Assembly: GCF_029867415.1 (NCBI RefSeq)
Contig: NC_081184.1
Span: 76,110,364-76,174,363 of the forward strand
Origin: Vicia villosa
Lineage: Eukaryota; Streptophyta; Magnoliopsida; Fabales; Fabaceae
Direction: 5' to 3'
Length of the DNA stretch: 64,000 nt
Within the stretch, counting starts at the first letter, position 1. Every line of letters starts with the position of its first letter. Positions 22,997 to 33,185 of the stretch are shown piece by piece. Both the position numbers and the translations under genes were made by a program. The notes beneath the pieces were generated by a model. It was not told where the DNA came from. It did not search any database and worked only from the letters and a program-made list of their open reading frames with translations.

Positions 22997-24136
22997 TCAA
23001 GGAGGATAAGTGATCACATAAGCTGCCTTTCCCAAAGAGATGTCTTCTATATTCTCTTCTTCTAAAGTGGAGCTCTCATGGAGTAGCTTTCGGTAATGCT
23101 CATCGTCCTTAAAAAGTGGTTTAGCTCCTTCGCCTTTTATTCCAGGATCAAAGAATGTTCTTCTAAAAGTAAAAGTGTCAAATGGGCACGTGAAGGTGCT
23201 CCCATCTTTCACAACATCAAGGAACCAAAGGTTATGGGGCTGCCTCACTACTTTTGCTGCATCTTCAAGTGAGATCCTATGCACACACATGGACAAACTA
23301 ATATCATAAATGTCATCCAAGGTCCATCCAATTCCTTTGTTATGCTTCTTCAAAACCTGCAAAAACTTACTTTCTTGATCAAAATGAAGTTTAGAAGAAA
23401 TTTTAACCGAAAGTTTTTCATTCATCTCTAAATAAGCATATTTAAGATTTTGAGGAATTGGTTTCAGCTCTCGGGAAGGTGATTGTTCGATGGATGATTT
23501 GTTCCGGGCAGCCGGGGTGTCGAGAGCTTCATCTACATGAACAACTTCATTTACAACCTCATCTGTAGTAAGAATATCAACTTGCAAGGCAACCTCAATT
23601 TCAGCACAAACAGAGCAAATTTTAGTGTCAGTACAAACATCACAAGAGTAAACATCATCAAAACCAGACAATGATGGAAAATCATCTGCAAACAAATCAG
23701 TAAAAGTATTATCAACAGTTTCAGAAGGCAAATCTATTTGAAAAATAGAATGCTCTTCCAAGGATTGTTGGTTTGATCCTTGAGCTTGCTGCATGACATT
23801 CACCAAAGTGGCAAGCTGTCCAATCTGTGTTTGCAAAGTGTGGAGAGTAGAATCTACTTGCTGTTGATACTGAAGAATATTTGCAGCCATTTGTTTGACA
23901 ATATCCTCTAGTGAAGGTTCGGAAGGTTCAGAGCACACAACCTGAAATTCATTCAGATGCATATGCGGATCCTCACCTACAAAATCATTAAACCTAGGCA
24001 ACAAATGTGTTAAACCATATTCCAATTCAAAAGGTGCATCACCCGCAGGATAGTCAATACATAAACCATTATAGTTCATATTAGGGACAGCCAACTGCGT
24101 TAGTGTTCTTTGTTCAGCCATGAGTTCAACAAACAC
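22997..24136 (-). CDS. T4 fused gag-pol remnant ORF (379 codons)
   Basis: Residues about 1-75 match the N-terminus of Athila-like gag (MAEQRTL, then a GEDPHMHLNEF block). Residues about 75-130 match the end of gag (glutamine-rich IVKQMA, then LQTQIGQLATLV). A linker with many acidic residues follows. Residues about 225-300 match the region just before the reverse transcriptase core (LKYAYLEMNEKL, IGWTLDDI, MCVHRISLED), and the rest contains scraps such as TCPFDTF from the RT palm. The catalytic YxDD, protease, RNase H and integrase are missing. That several deletions left the reading frame open is notable in such a young copy. The ATG at 24136 or the in-frame ATG of MAEQR (24118) could start it; the latter fits gag better. 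No enzyme activity is expected. Confidence 0.75.
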   Translation of the reverse strand: MFVELMAEQRTLTQLAVPNMNYNGLCIDYPAGDAPFELEYGLTHLLPRFNDFVGEDPHMHLNEFQVVCSEPSEPSLEDIVKQMAANILQYQQQVDSTLHTLQTQIGQLATLVNVMQQAQGSNQQSLEEHSIFQIDLPSETVDNTFTDLFADDFPSLSGFDDVYSCDVCTDTKICSVCAEIEVALQVDILTTDEVVNEVVHVDEALDTPAARNKSSIEQSPSRELKPIPQNLKYAYLEMNEKLSVKISSKLHFDQESKFLQVLKKHNKGIGWTLDDIYDISLSMCVHRISLEDAAKVVRQPHNLWFLDVVKDGSTFTCPFDTFTFRRTFFDPGIKGEGAKPLFKDDEHYRKLLHESSTLEEENIEDISLGKAAYVITYPP

Positions 24137-24553
24137 CGAAATACCGATAAAGTCTCACACATGCAGAAACGAATAGAAAGAATAAAAACGATTAAACTAA
24201 ATTCAGAAAAATATAAAAACACGAAATTTAATCTAATTAAGACAAATAAGAATTTTGGGATTTTTTTTGGATTTTTTTGACTCTATGAAAACAGTAAAAA
24301 ATTCATTAAAAATAGAAAAACGATGAATTTGGCGATTTTGGGTCGAATTCCCTTACTCTTCTAGAGTCAGGGAGTATTGATCGCACGATTTTTCTACTTC
24401 CAGTAGGCAAAAACATTTTACAATCGAATACAATTTTTACAAAAACTGATTTTTTCGACTCTAAACGCGGACTGACCTAAACCGTGAGGAAACTACGGCC
24501 TAAAGCACGAACACTAAACCTAAGACTCTAAAATCAATTAATAATAACAAGAA

Positions 24554-24571
24554 TCCCCGGCAACGGCGCCA
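24554..24571 (-). promoter_or_regulatory. Primer binding site of T4 (tRNA-Asp type)
   Basis: The minus strand reads TGGCGCCGTTGCCGGGGA three bases after the 5' LTR end. This is the sequence used by Athila-like elements. Confidence 0.85.
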
Positions 24572-24574
24572 ATT

Positions 24575-25648
24575 TGATCCGCTGTCGCACGCGGATCAAA
24601 AACGAGTATTTTGAAAATGGTAGTTTAGCGGTAACGACAACTCGAATATCGTTCTCACAAGGATTCTTGATTTTATTAACTAACACTAAAAATGATAATG
24701 GGGGTTTGTTTTAGAATCGATTTATAAAATAGAGTAAATTAAGTGATTATCAAAATAAGCTAAACGGCTAATCCTACTAATTCGGGTTCCGACTTATCAT
24801 CAGTTATAATAACCCCAATCCCTAAACGGCTTCGATCCTATTCGATTATGAGATTAATCAGACAAGCGCTTATCAAAATCATACGAGTTATGTTCCTGTT
24901 TACCGAATTAAGCAAACGGTTAAGAATATGACGAGTTAACGAATTAAGCAAACGATAACACGCAATTAAATTTAGGAACATGCATACAATCGAATTTAAT
25001 CAATTCTATCCTATGAACAACAATCGAATTAAGCAAACAATTATAATCAAATTAAGCAAATGATTTCATAGAAAAGAATTGAACAGAAATCGAATTTAAA
25101 TTAGTATTAGAATAACCTCAAAGCAATGGAACCCATAAGCAGCAGGATTTGCCTTCGGGAATTAGTTCTTCATTCTAATCATGAAACCAAAAGTGAAATT
25201 TATGGCAAAAAAGGTCTCCCATATTCTAGCGGCTGCCAACCCTTATAAAACAAAATAAGGTTTTCTTCTCTACTAACTCAAACTGGGTCAAAAACATAAC
25301 CCAAGCCCATAAACTAATTATCCAAAACTAAATAAAACTAATGCTGCAGCTTCAAGCGAAATTCTGGAAAATATCCGTTCCGAATCTGACTTCGACTTCA
25401 ACACAAAAGTTGTAGCTCTTTCTCTTAGCTTTCCGGCGATTATTAGAACGCCTCAATCGGATTCTCGGAACTCCAGTTATGACCGTTTTAGTGCAGACTG
25501 CTAATGCTGAAAATAGATTGCGAAAATCAAATAAGGCTAAAAATAAAATAAAATATAAAAACACATTAAAAAATAAAAATAATCAAAACAAACCAAGGAA
25601 ACGCTTGAGCACAAACATGAAAGGACGTGCATAAAAATGCACTGATCA
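24575..25648 (-). repeat. 5' LTR of T4
   Basis: The LTR is 1074 bp and nearly identical to 20932-22005. Region 24137-24553 between it and the ORF is an untranslated leader with no other gene. Confidence 0.93.
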
Positions 25649-25815
25649 ACTGGTGACAGCTATTTTACTTTAAAAGAGCTTCTGAATCAACTTAGATAAT
25701 GAAACGTTAGTAATAACAGAATCAGAACTTCTAATTGATTAGTATCAAAACTTCTTATAGCTGCCTAGTCCTAACACATTTCAGAAGTTATTCATACAAA
25801 GATCTTCTCATCTTC

Positions 25816-27985
25816 TCATTCTGGGCATAATTCCATACTGATGTTCTTCAGAATGAACTTAAACCTATCTTCAGCAAGGGGTTTTGTAAAGATATCAGCC
25901 CATTGATGGTCTGTATCCACAAAGTTTAAAGAGAGAACACCCTTCTGAACATAGTCCCTAATGAAATGATGTTTTATCTCAATATGTTTAGCTTTGGAAT
26001 GTAAGATAGGATTCTTAAATAAACATATAGCAGAAGTATTATCACAGAAAATAGGAATGTTACTCTCATATATCTGATAATCTTCTAGCTGACTCTTCAT
26101 CCAGAGCATTTGTGTTCTACATCCAGCAGCAGCAACATATTCTACTTCTGTTGTTGAGAGAGCTATGGTAGCTTGCTTCTTGCTGTACCAGGAGATCAGA
26201 TGACTTCCAAGAAATTGACAGCTTCCTGAAGTACTTTTCCTTTCAATTCTATCTCCAGCATAGTCAGCATCACAAAATCCTACTAAGTTGTATTCCTTAG
26301 ATCTTCTGTAGACTAAATCAACGTTAGTAGTACCTTTCAGATACCTCAGAATTCTCTTAACAGCAGTTAAGTGAGATTCTCTAGGATCTGATTGGAATCT
26401 AGCACACAAACAAACACTGAATAGAATGTCAGGTCTAGAAGCAGTTAAGTATAGAAGAGATCCAATCATACCTCTGTACAACTTCTGATCTACCTTCTTA
26501 CTTACCTCATCATTACCTAGAACACATGTTGGATGCATAGGAGTTTTTGGCTTCTTTGCTTTCAGAAAGATTAAACTTCTTCAGAAGTTCTTTCACATAC
26601 TTTGTTTGATGAACATAAGTTCCATCAGAAGTTTGGTTGATTTGAATCCCAAGGAAATACTTGAGTTCACCCATCATACTCATTTCAAATTCAGCCTGCA
26701 TAGACTTAGCAAACTCCTTTCCAAGTGAAGCATTAGATGTTCCAAAGATAATATCATCAACATAAATTTGACAAATTAAAATATCCGTCTTAGATGTTTT
26801 ACAGAAAAGAGTCGTGTCCACTTGTCCTCTAGTGAAACCATTGTCCAGAAGGAAAGAACTTAATCTTTCATACCAAGCTCTGGGAGCTTGCTTCAACCCA
26901 TACAATGATTTCTTAAGTTTGAAAACATGTTCTGGAGACTTAGTGTCTTCAAAACCAGGAGGTTGGTGGACATAGACTTCCTCATCTATAAAGCCATTTA
27001 AGAAGGCACTCTTAACATCCATCTGATACAGAGTGATGTTATGTTGAGTGGCAAAAGAAATCAATAAGCGAATAGATTCTAACATGGCCACTGGTGCAAA
27101 GGTTTCTGTATAGTTAATCCCTTCTTGCTGACTATATCCCTGAGCCACCAGTCTGGCTTTGTTTCTTACCACATCTCCCTTCTCACTGAGCTTGTTTCTG
27201 AACACCCACTTTGTACCAATGATGTTGAATCCTTTAGGTCTAGGAACCAAATCCCATACATCATTCCTTGTAAACTGATTTAGTTCTTCTTGCATGGCAA
27301 TTATCCAGTCTGGATCTTCTAGAGCTTGATCAACAGAAGTTGGCTCGATCAAAGAAACAAGACCTAATTGACATTCTGCATTGTTCTTAAGGAATGCTCT
27401 TGTTCTGATGGGATCATCTTTCTTTCCAAGGATCACATCTTCTGAGTGAGCAGAGGTGAGTCTAGAAGATCTTCTGACTGTTGGCTCTTCAGAAATTCTG
27501 AGATTCTCTAAAGATGCAGCAACTTGATCTTCCGATTCTTTGCTTCTTAGACTTTCAGCTTCTGGAGCTTTGCTTCTTGGTTCTACAACTTCTGATATGT
27601 CAATATCTATATCTGCAAAATTCTCAAACTGCTTTGGTTTTTCAAGACCAAGCTTATCATCAAACCTGATATTGATTGATTCTTCTACAACCAATGTTTC
27701 AGTATTGTATACTCTGTAGCCTTTAGAGCGTTCAGAATATCCAAGAAGAAAACATTTTTGTGCCTTAGAATCAAACTTACCAAGATGATCTTTAGTATTC
27801 AGAATAAAACACACACATCCAAACGGATGAAAATATGAAATGTTGGGCTTTCTGTTCTTCCACAATTCATAAGGAGTCTTATTTAGAATAGGTCTTATAG
27901 AGATTCTATTCTGAATATAACATGCAGTGTTTATTGCTTCTGCCCAGAAGTGCTTAGCCATATTGGTCTCATTGATCATGGCTCT
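25816..27985 (-). pseudogene. pol: T3 pol, 3' part: end of integrase, reverse transcriptase, RNase H
   Basis: Read right to left, it starts inside the integrase (AMINETNMAKHFWAEA), passes the integrase C domain, then RT with [12 protein letters not shown] and catalytic YVDDIIFG, and RNase H with FCDADYAGD, LSTTEVEYVAA and ADIFTKPL. One frameshift lies near 26544-26548, where a T5 run on the plus strand (A5 on the coding strand) replaces an expected four-base run; the frames before and after it overlap at 26513-26538. The 5' half of the gene is at 46414-47345; T5 separates the halves. The coding start in this half is artificial because upstream bases belong to the T5 LTR. Confidence 0.92.
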
Positions 27986-29803
27986 TGTTGCACCCCAAAA
28001 TTTGCCCATCTAATTATTCTTAATTGGCTTACATATCTCATTCATTTTCATTTTTAGGTCATCAATAAAATCATGCATTTGTTAATAATTTGAAATTGAG
28101 ATCGAGGATCTTAGGTGTAAGGACTCCTTTATGGCTCTTAATAATTATTCACATGCTGAACAAGATATGTTGAGTCATTCCCCGACTCTATTTTTCTAAT
28201 TCTATCTTTCACCAATTCAAGGGGTTCCTACAACTGATTGAGGTATAAGAAATGAGTCATGGTTTATGCAGTGAACGATAATGAGTTCATTTATTTTGGA
28301 TATATCAAACCAATGTCTTATGCATATCAAGTTTGTTTCAAGTACAAGGTATTCTAAATATTATGAATGTGAGATTCAATCAGGACACGAGTGTTATACT
28401 TGGATTAAATTAATATGGAATACAAGTTTGATTCAAAGGTCTTCATTCAAGATTCATACGGATGGAAATCGTGATTCAAGAAAGAATACTATCACTCTTT
28501 ACAAATCATAGCATACAAAGGCATTACAATCTCAATCAGACTTTGTTACATCTAGAAAAGAAAAAATGTTACAAGGTCAATCACACACACCACTTGTACA
28601 TAAACACAATACAAAAAAAAGAGCTTTACAAAAACTACTTTGATTTCCTAAGAAACTCCAAGAGGGCGTTTTTCCCTTTACTTTAACATAAGAACTCGCT
28701 GCAAATAACCTAATCTACATCAGCTCCATATACCAAAATGTTTCAATTCAAATCCTCATACATACACATTTACCATCCAAGATTAAACATCATACAACAC
28801 ACAAAATTCTAAACCCACCCATTCATATCTACTGATTATCATCCATCAAACCACATGTACAGTACAGCACCAACACTCATATCAGGTTCACGCTGCAGAC
28901 ATTAACCGTCGAGCCCGTGACGAAGCCACAAACTCCAAGTCTTCAGAACTCACCATTCCTCGTGACTAGTAAACTTCATCTCTGCAATATTCTATTCATC
29001 CATGTTCAGATCTCAGGCCAGGTGGGTCATTCAACCAAGTGACTCCGTATCCGTGACGCAAATATATTTGAATCCTGCAGGGAGTATAAGCATTGGGTCA
29101 AATAGAAATTCCATAACACTAATACATAGCCATTCATCAAATCCTATACCATAAAACCTGCAGCCATACATTTACCAAAATATACAACAAAAGTTATCCC
29201 TAACAGCCCATTCTAATCAGTCCCTGCAAACTGCAACCAAACAAAACTCATCAATGAAAAATCAGCAAGCATACATTCATCTCAAAACAAAATGACAACA
29301 TCATCATTCCTACACCTACAAAATCCAACAATACAGCCCTGCACAAATTCTCATACTTGCATACACATCATACATCAAATCCAAACCTTTCCTAACTGTT
29401 TTGAATATAGTTCAATTTTATAACTAACCCTTAATTAACATTTAAACTAAGTTCAAACCAATTCCTAATCACTTCTACTAACAGTTGCAAGTAACTAACT
29501 TTGAACAGAATGTAACAACCTAGAACTAATCCTAACCATCACCATAACCTCCTAACAGATTGTAACTACCAATAACCAAAACCCATCCTAACTAATTCCA
29601 TAACATACATAACTAACTATAACCAATTCAGTTTCATCATAACTAACTACCTAACCACCCTATAACTAACTTATAACCTCACAACAGAATCCAACTAACT
29701 TCAAATAACAGAAACTAACCAACTCTCAACAGAAAAAAAAAAGACAGAGAAGAAAATCAGAGAACCAACCTCATTTTAACTTCAAATTCAAGCTTCTCTA
29801 TCT

Positions 29804-29811
29804 CTATATAA
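29804..29811 (+). promoter_or_regulatory. Putative TATA box of T5 5' LTR
   Basis: CTATATAACAGGGG is followed by a long pyrimidine-rich leader (29815-30180). The same motif is in the 3' LTR at 43988-43995. Confidence 0.6.
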
Positions 29812-30189
29812 CAGGGGTCCTCTTCATTCTTCAGGCTCTCTCGACTCTCTCTTCACTTCATCACCATCTTCACTCCACCATTTTTCTGATTCACTCACCT
29901 TCAACTTCCATTTCTTATTCTCCCCATTCTTCTTTATCTCCTCTCCCTTCCACTCTCAATTCATATTCTCTCTGAACTCTATTCCTTCATCTTCTTCCAC
30001 TCACCACCACTTTTCGTTGAAATTCCCTTCCAACCTTGAATCACTATCCTTCTCCATCCCTGGAACTTCACGAACCATCAATCTTCACCTTCTCTCAATC
30101 TTCACCTTCTCTCAATCTTCAATCTTCAAATAACCCTCTCTCTCTCTCTGAACCATTCATCATCTTCATTGATCAAAGCTCTCCATAAT

Positions 30190-30440
30190 TGATAGAGAGT
30201 AAAATTGTAGTTAAACAAATGAGTGAGAGATAAATTAAGTAAGAATATTAATTTAGTAAGTCTTGTATTATTAGTATGTTATTGGGCTTTTGTGTATTTG
30301 GGCTTTTAATTGAACATCCATTATGAGAATTATATATGTAGTGTCTTTGACACAATTAAGGGTAGGAAAGAAATCAAAGTTTATGTTTATCTTTTATTTT
30401 AAGTCCTTTAATTTTAGTGTTCTTCCCCTTTTCTATTACA
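30190..30440 (+). repeat. T6 left LTR
   Basis: It runs from TGATAGAGAGTAAAATTG to TTCTATTACA, 251 bp. It is followed by only 31 bp and then another partial LTR copy. No recognisable tRNA primer site follows it. Confidence 0.8.
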
Positions 30441-30471
30441 AACCCTAGATTATAGTTTTGATAAGAAGTAA

Positions 30472-30588
30472 TGATAGAGAGTAAAATTGTAGTTAAACAA
30501 ATGAGTGAGAGATAAATTAAGTAAGAATATTAATTTAGTAAGTCTTGTATTATTAGTATGTTATTGGGCTTTTGTGTATTTGGGCTTT
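30472..30588 (+). repeat. T6 second, truncated LTR copy
   Basis: The first 117 bp of the T6 LTR are repeated exactly and break off after GGGCTTTT, where a receptor-kinase-like segment starts. Both this copy and the right LTR are preceded by AGTAA. Confidence 0.85.
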
Positions 30589-30589
30589 T

Positions 30590-30935
30590 TAAGCTGCTCA
30601 CAGAGAGCTCCAAGTCTTCCCAATGCTAATCTACCATCACTTCGAGTAACCACAATTGTTCCAAATGTCCCTTTTCCCAAAATTTCTGTAGAAGCTCTTA
30701 ACAAATCATATAAACAAAACTTTCTAGTCACATTCCTAACAAACACAAATCTCTTTTGTAATGATACACCCGAAGCTGAAACCAAAATCAAACTCGAAAC
30801 CAAACCTGAACCTGAATTACTCACACCAGGATCTTTAAGACATAAATTACCTTGACGAGATTGACTGACAGTGTAGATAGGATCACACAGGGGCACGTGA
30901 GGATTCTCAAAAGATTGAGAACTGAGCCTCCCCAA
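30590..30935 (-). pseudogene. Receptor-like kinase fragment carried by T6
   Basis: On the minus strand an open frame (30935-30561) contains RFVFVRNVTRKFCLYDLLRA followed by STEILGKGTFGT. This is close to the start of the kinase domain of plant LRR receptor-like kinases of the RKL1/RLK902 type (DLLRASAEVLGKGTFGT), including the GxGxxG ATP loop. About 45 residues align; the invariant lysine, catalytic loop and rest of the kinase are absent. The segment abuts the truncated LTR, as expected for captured sequence. It has no kinase function. The gene of origin is not identified. Confidence 0.7.
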
Positions 30936-32761
30936 GCATTCTCAAGACTCAATTTTAAGCAGCGTTTCGTCGACTGAGCTAACGGCGGCAACCTGTTGGA
31001 TTTCTCCGTAATCCCGCCTAATTCTAAACACTGAGGAGAACACACCAGAACAGAAGGAAACTTGTTGTTCTCAGTCTCACCGACAACAGGAGTATATGAG
31101 GCCTGCACAGGTTCATGCACTTCTTCATCAGCTTGTGAAGACGGGATCGGTGCCATTTCTTGATCAAGATCGTTACTTTGATGATGATCCATCTGTTCAA
31201 GAGTATTCAGAGTTTCTTCATCCATCGAAACGACGACTTGAGTTGAAGGATCGGGCAATGAGGAAGCTGCGATATCATGAGGTGATTGAGAAGATGGCGA
31301 AGGATTTGCATTTACCAGAAATGTTGTAACACCATTAGAAGTAGGAACTGAACGGGCAGGCGAAAGTGGCGCAATGGCATAAGAGGGATAATTTGCAGCA
31401 TCGGTAGCAGGAGGGATGGTTAGAGTAGGCGGACGAGATCCTTGTTTTCGAGGCGAAGAACAATTATGGTCAATCAACAAAGTTTTGATCTCTGAATTTT
31501 CTTTTGGATTCCTGCACAACCGGTGTTGCCAAATCAATCCTTGATTAACGAGTTGTCGCAAGCGCGCTGACGAGAACGAAGGAAACACAAGCTTAACTTT
31601 GAAATTGGGATTAACTACAATCAATTTCTTTAGCTCAGACATCAATATAACTCTAGATGAATTGGTATTGCCATATGCTGCTAACTGCTTATTCTCGCTT
31701 GCGGAAATTATGGTTGTAGCTGTGAATAGAGATTTGGGTGGTCCTGGGTGATATGGCTCGGTGTTAGGGATTAAAGCATCCAACACAATGCTGGATCTTG
31801 TTGAATCTGTTAGAAACAACAATAACTTCTCGGCAGTCGCATACGAGTTGAAATAGGATGTCTTCGATAGTGATGGATAAGTGGAACATGACTTCAACTC
31901 TGAATGTGACTCCTCTGTGAATACTGGCAGTTGGGTTCCACACAAATTAGGTTGCTCTGATTGTGTTATACACAAATTTGGTGATTCTTCTACATTTTCC
32001 TCAATAGTTGCACGATTTGGATCTGTAGCAACAATTTGATCAGGTGGTTTCGGCAGCAATTGTGGCATCGGTGGCGTTGAGGCTGGTGATTGCAACAAGT
32101 GGAGAAACAAACTCTGATGGAAATGATTTGAGAGAGTTCCCAGTTCTGAAATTGGTAGTAGTTGCTTCTTCTTCAAAAAGTAACCAATATGTTTTGAGTA
32201 AAAAAAAATACCGACATTGTAAACCCATAACAGTGGTGAATCAGGTGGTTTACGTGGAATTGCAAAATTTCCATCACGGTGAAACTCTCTGTCGTTGAAG
32301 GCAACCTCGACCTTGTTCAGTGATGACGAATTGAAATCTGGTAGATGGGTATTGTTAACAAAGCTTGGTTCTGGTGAATGAGATAAGATTATGTCTGGTG
32401 GTTTCAAGGGTGGCGGCGGCACTGGAGTTTGCTCAGAAATCTTTGTCGGCGGTGACTCTTGCGGTGATTCTGTTTGTTTTCTACCCAGATCCGACAAATC
32501 GGAGAAAAATAGTGGTTGGATTTCATACATATTAGGTTGATTGGGTGATTCTTCTTCTAGGTCATCCTTAAGAGGATTGACATCACCATTAAAACCTGTG
32601 TGTTTGAACTGAGAGAAAAGTAAGGATGCCCTAAAATTTGGAGACTGTATTTGTTGTTGCTTTAGATTTGGTAAAGGGTTTAGAGCTATTGCCGGAAGGT
32701 CCTGATGGACGGGTTCCCCAATAAAATCTTGATGAAAACAAGTTTTGTCAAGGGGTTTCAT
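30821..32761 (-). CDS. T6 minus-strand ORF, 646 codons, unrecognised
   Basis: This long open frame starts with an ATG right next to an inverted LTR-like segment (32762-32912). The N-terminal half is proline-, serine- and acid-rich with repeated KPPD-type motifs (LKPPDII, RKPPDSPL, PKPPDQI). The middle (about residues 350-400) looks globular (ILMSELKKLIVVNPNFKVKL). The C-terminal third is low complexity. One motif, DGNFAIPRKPPDS, is clearly related to DEVNFSIPPKPPDS in the plus-strand ORF of T6, so both derive from one backbone protein. No gag, RT or other enzyme motif is visible. It may be a genuine element protein or a mosaic of captured exons. Its 3' end overlaps the kinase-like fragment in another frame. 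Confidence 0.45.
   Translation of the reverse strand: MKPLDKTCFHQDFIGEPVHQDLPAIALNPLPNLKQQQIQSPNFRASLLFSQFKHTGFNGDVNPLKDDLEEESPNQPNMYEIQPLFFSDLSDLGRKQTESPQESPPTKISEQTPVPPPPLKPPDIILSHSPEPSFVNNTHLPDFNSSSLNKVEVAFNDREFHRDGNFAIPRKPPDSPLLWVYNVGIFFYSKHIGYFLKKKQLLPISELGTLSNHFHQSLFLHLLQSPASTPPMPQLLPKPPDQIVATDPNRATIEENVEESPNLCITQSEQPNLCGTQLPVFTEESHSELKSCSTYPSLSKTSYFNSYATAEKLLLFLTDSTRSSIVLDALIPNTEPYHPGPPKSLFTATTIISASENKQLAAYGNTNSSRVILMSELKKLIVVNPNFKVKLVFPSFSSARLRQLVNQGLIWQHRLCRNPKENSEIKTLLIDHNCSSPRKQGSRPPTLTIPPATDAANYPSYAIAPLSPARSVPTSNGVTTFLVNANPSPSSQSPHDIAASSLPDPSTQVVVSMDEETLNTLEQMDHHQSNDLDQEMAPIPSSQADEEVHEPVQASYTPVVGETENNKFPSVLVCSPQCLELGGITEKSNRLPPLAQSTKRCLKLSLENAWGGSVLNLLRILTCPCVILSTLSVNLVKVIYVLKILV
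31096..31329 (+). pseudogene. Possible captured exon inside T6 (plus strand)
   Basis: This 77-codon plus-strand frame has a composition unlike chance: FLDQDRYFDDDPSVQEYSEF, then a basic-acidic helix-like segment ending EKMAKDLHLPEML. It lies opposite the low-complexity end of the 646-codon minus frame. I do not recognise the source gene. It could be an exon of a host gene caught in antisense relative to the minus ORF, or chance. Confidence 0.35.
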
Positions 32762-32985
32762 TGATTGATCTCAATGTCTCTATGAGACTACATTATATAA
32801 TATTCTTAATTGATTATAAACCTAAAAGCCCAACAACTATTAAAAGCCCAAATATAACTAGAGTTCATTAACAATACTAATAACTAATATTATAAATACT
32901 ATTACTCTATCATTGCCGCCGGGTTCACTTGAACCTTGTCCTCAAGGTTCTAGAAATAACACTTACAATAACAAGTTACAATAAC
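32762..32985 (-). repeat. Inverted, diverged LTR-like segment and 3' hairpin inside T6
   Basis: On the minus strand GAACCTTGAGGACAAGGTTC (complement of 32932-32951) is followed by GGCAATGATAGAGTAATAG and a sequence that resembles the T6 LTR (two TTGGGCTTTT-like motifs, TATATAATGTAGTCTC). The outer T6 copy has a matching hairpin and TGATAGAG start at 35203-35245. So a diverged relative of T6, in opposite orientation, is embedded here, and the 646-codon ORF starts right after it. Confidence 0.65.
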
Positions 32986-33185
32986 AATTACTTTCTTTCT
33001 TTATGTTGGTCCACATGTGAGCATCCCATATGAAAAAATAGTACCATTTCTTTCTACTTGAAGTACTCCCATGATATTGTCATTAACATAGCCGCTGGTA
33101 ATTTTTTTTTCTTTCATATGTGTGAATAAACTTTGATTTTGGATTTGAGGGAGGAACACTATAAAGGCCTTCGAACAGTTTCATC

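Larger units (their letters stand above)
20932..25648 (-). mobile_element. T4: young, internally deleted Athila-like Ty3/gypsy element
   Basis: This is a 4717-bp minus-strand element. Two 1074-bp LTRs (20932-22005 and 24575-25648) differ by one base that I could find (G at 21676, T at 25319). The perfect target duplicate is ACTGG. The primer site matches the tRNA-Asp type used by Athila-like elements. A single 379-codon ORF holds joined remnants of gag and pol; protease, most of RT, RNase H and integrase are missing. It must move, if at all, with proteins supplied by another element. Confidence 0.93.

Noticed and set aside
28281..28686. Paired small frames in T5 LTR (also at 42465-42870)
   Set aside because: Found in both LTRs, no start context or domain; outside the expected coding part.
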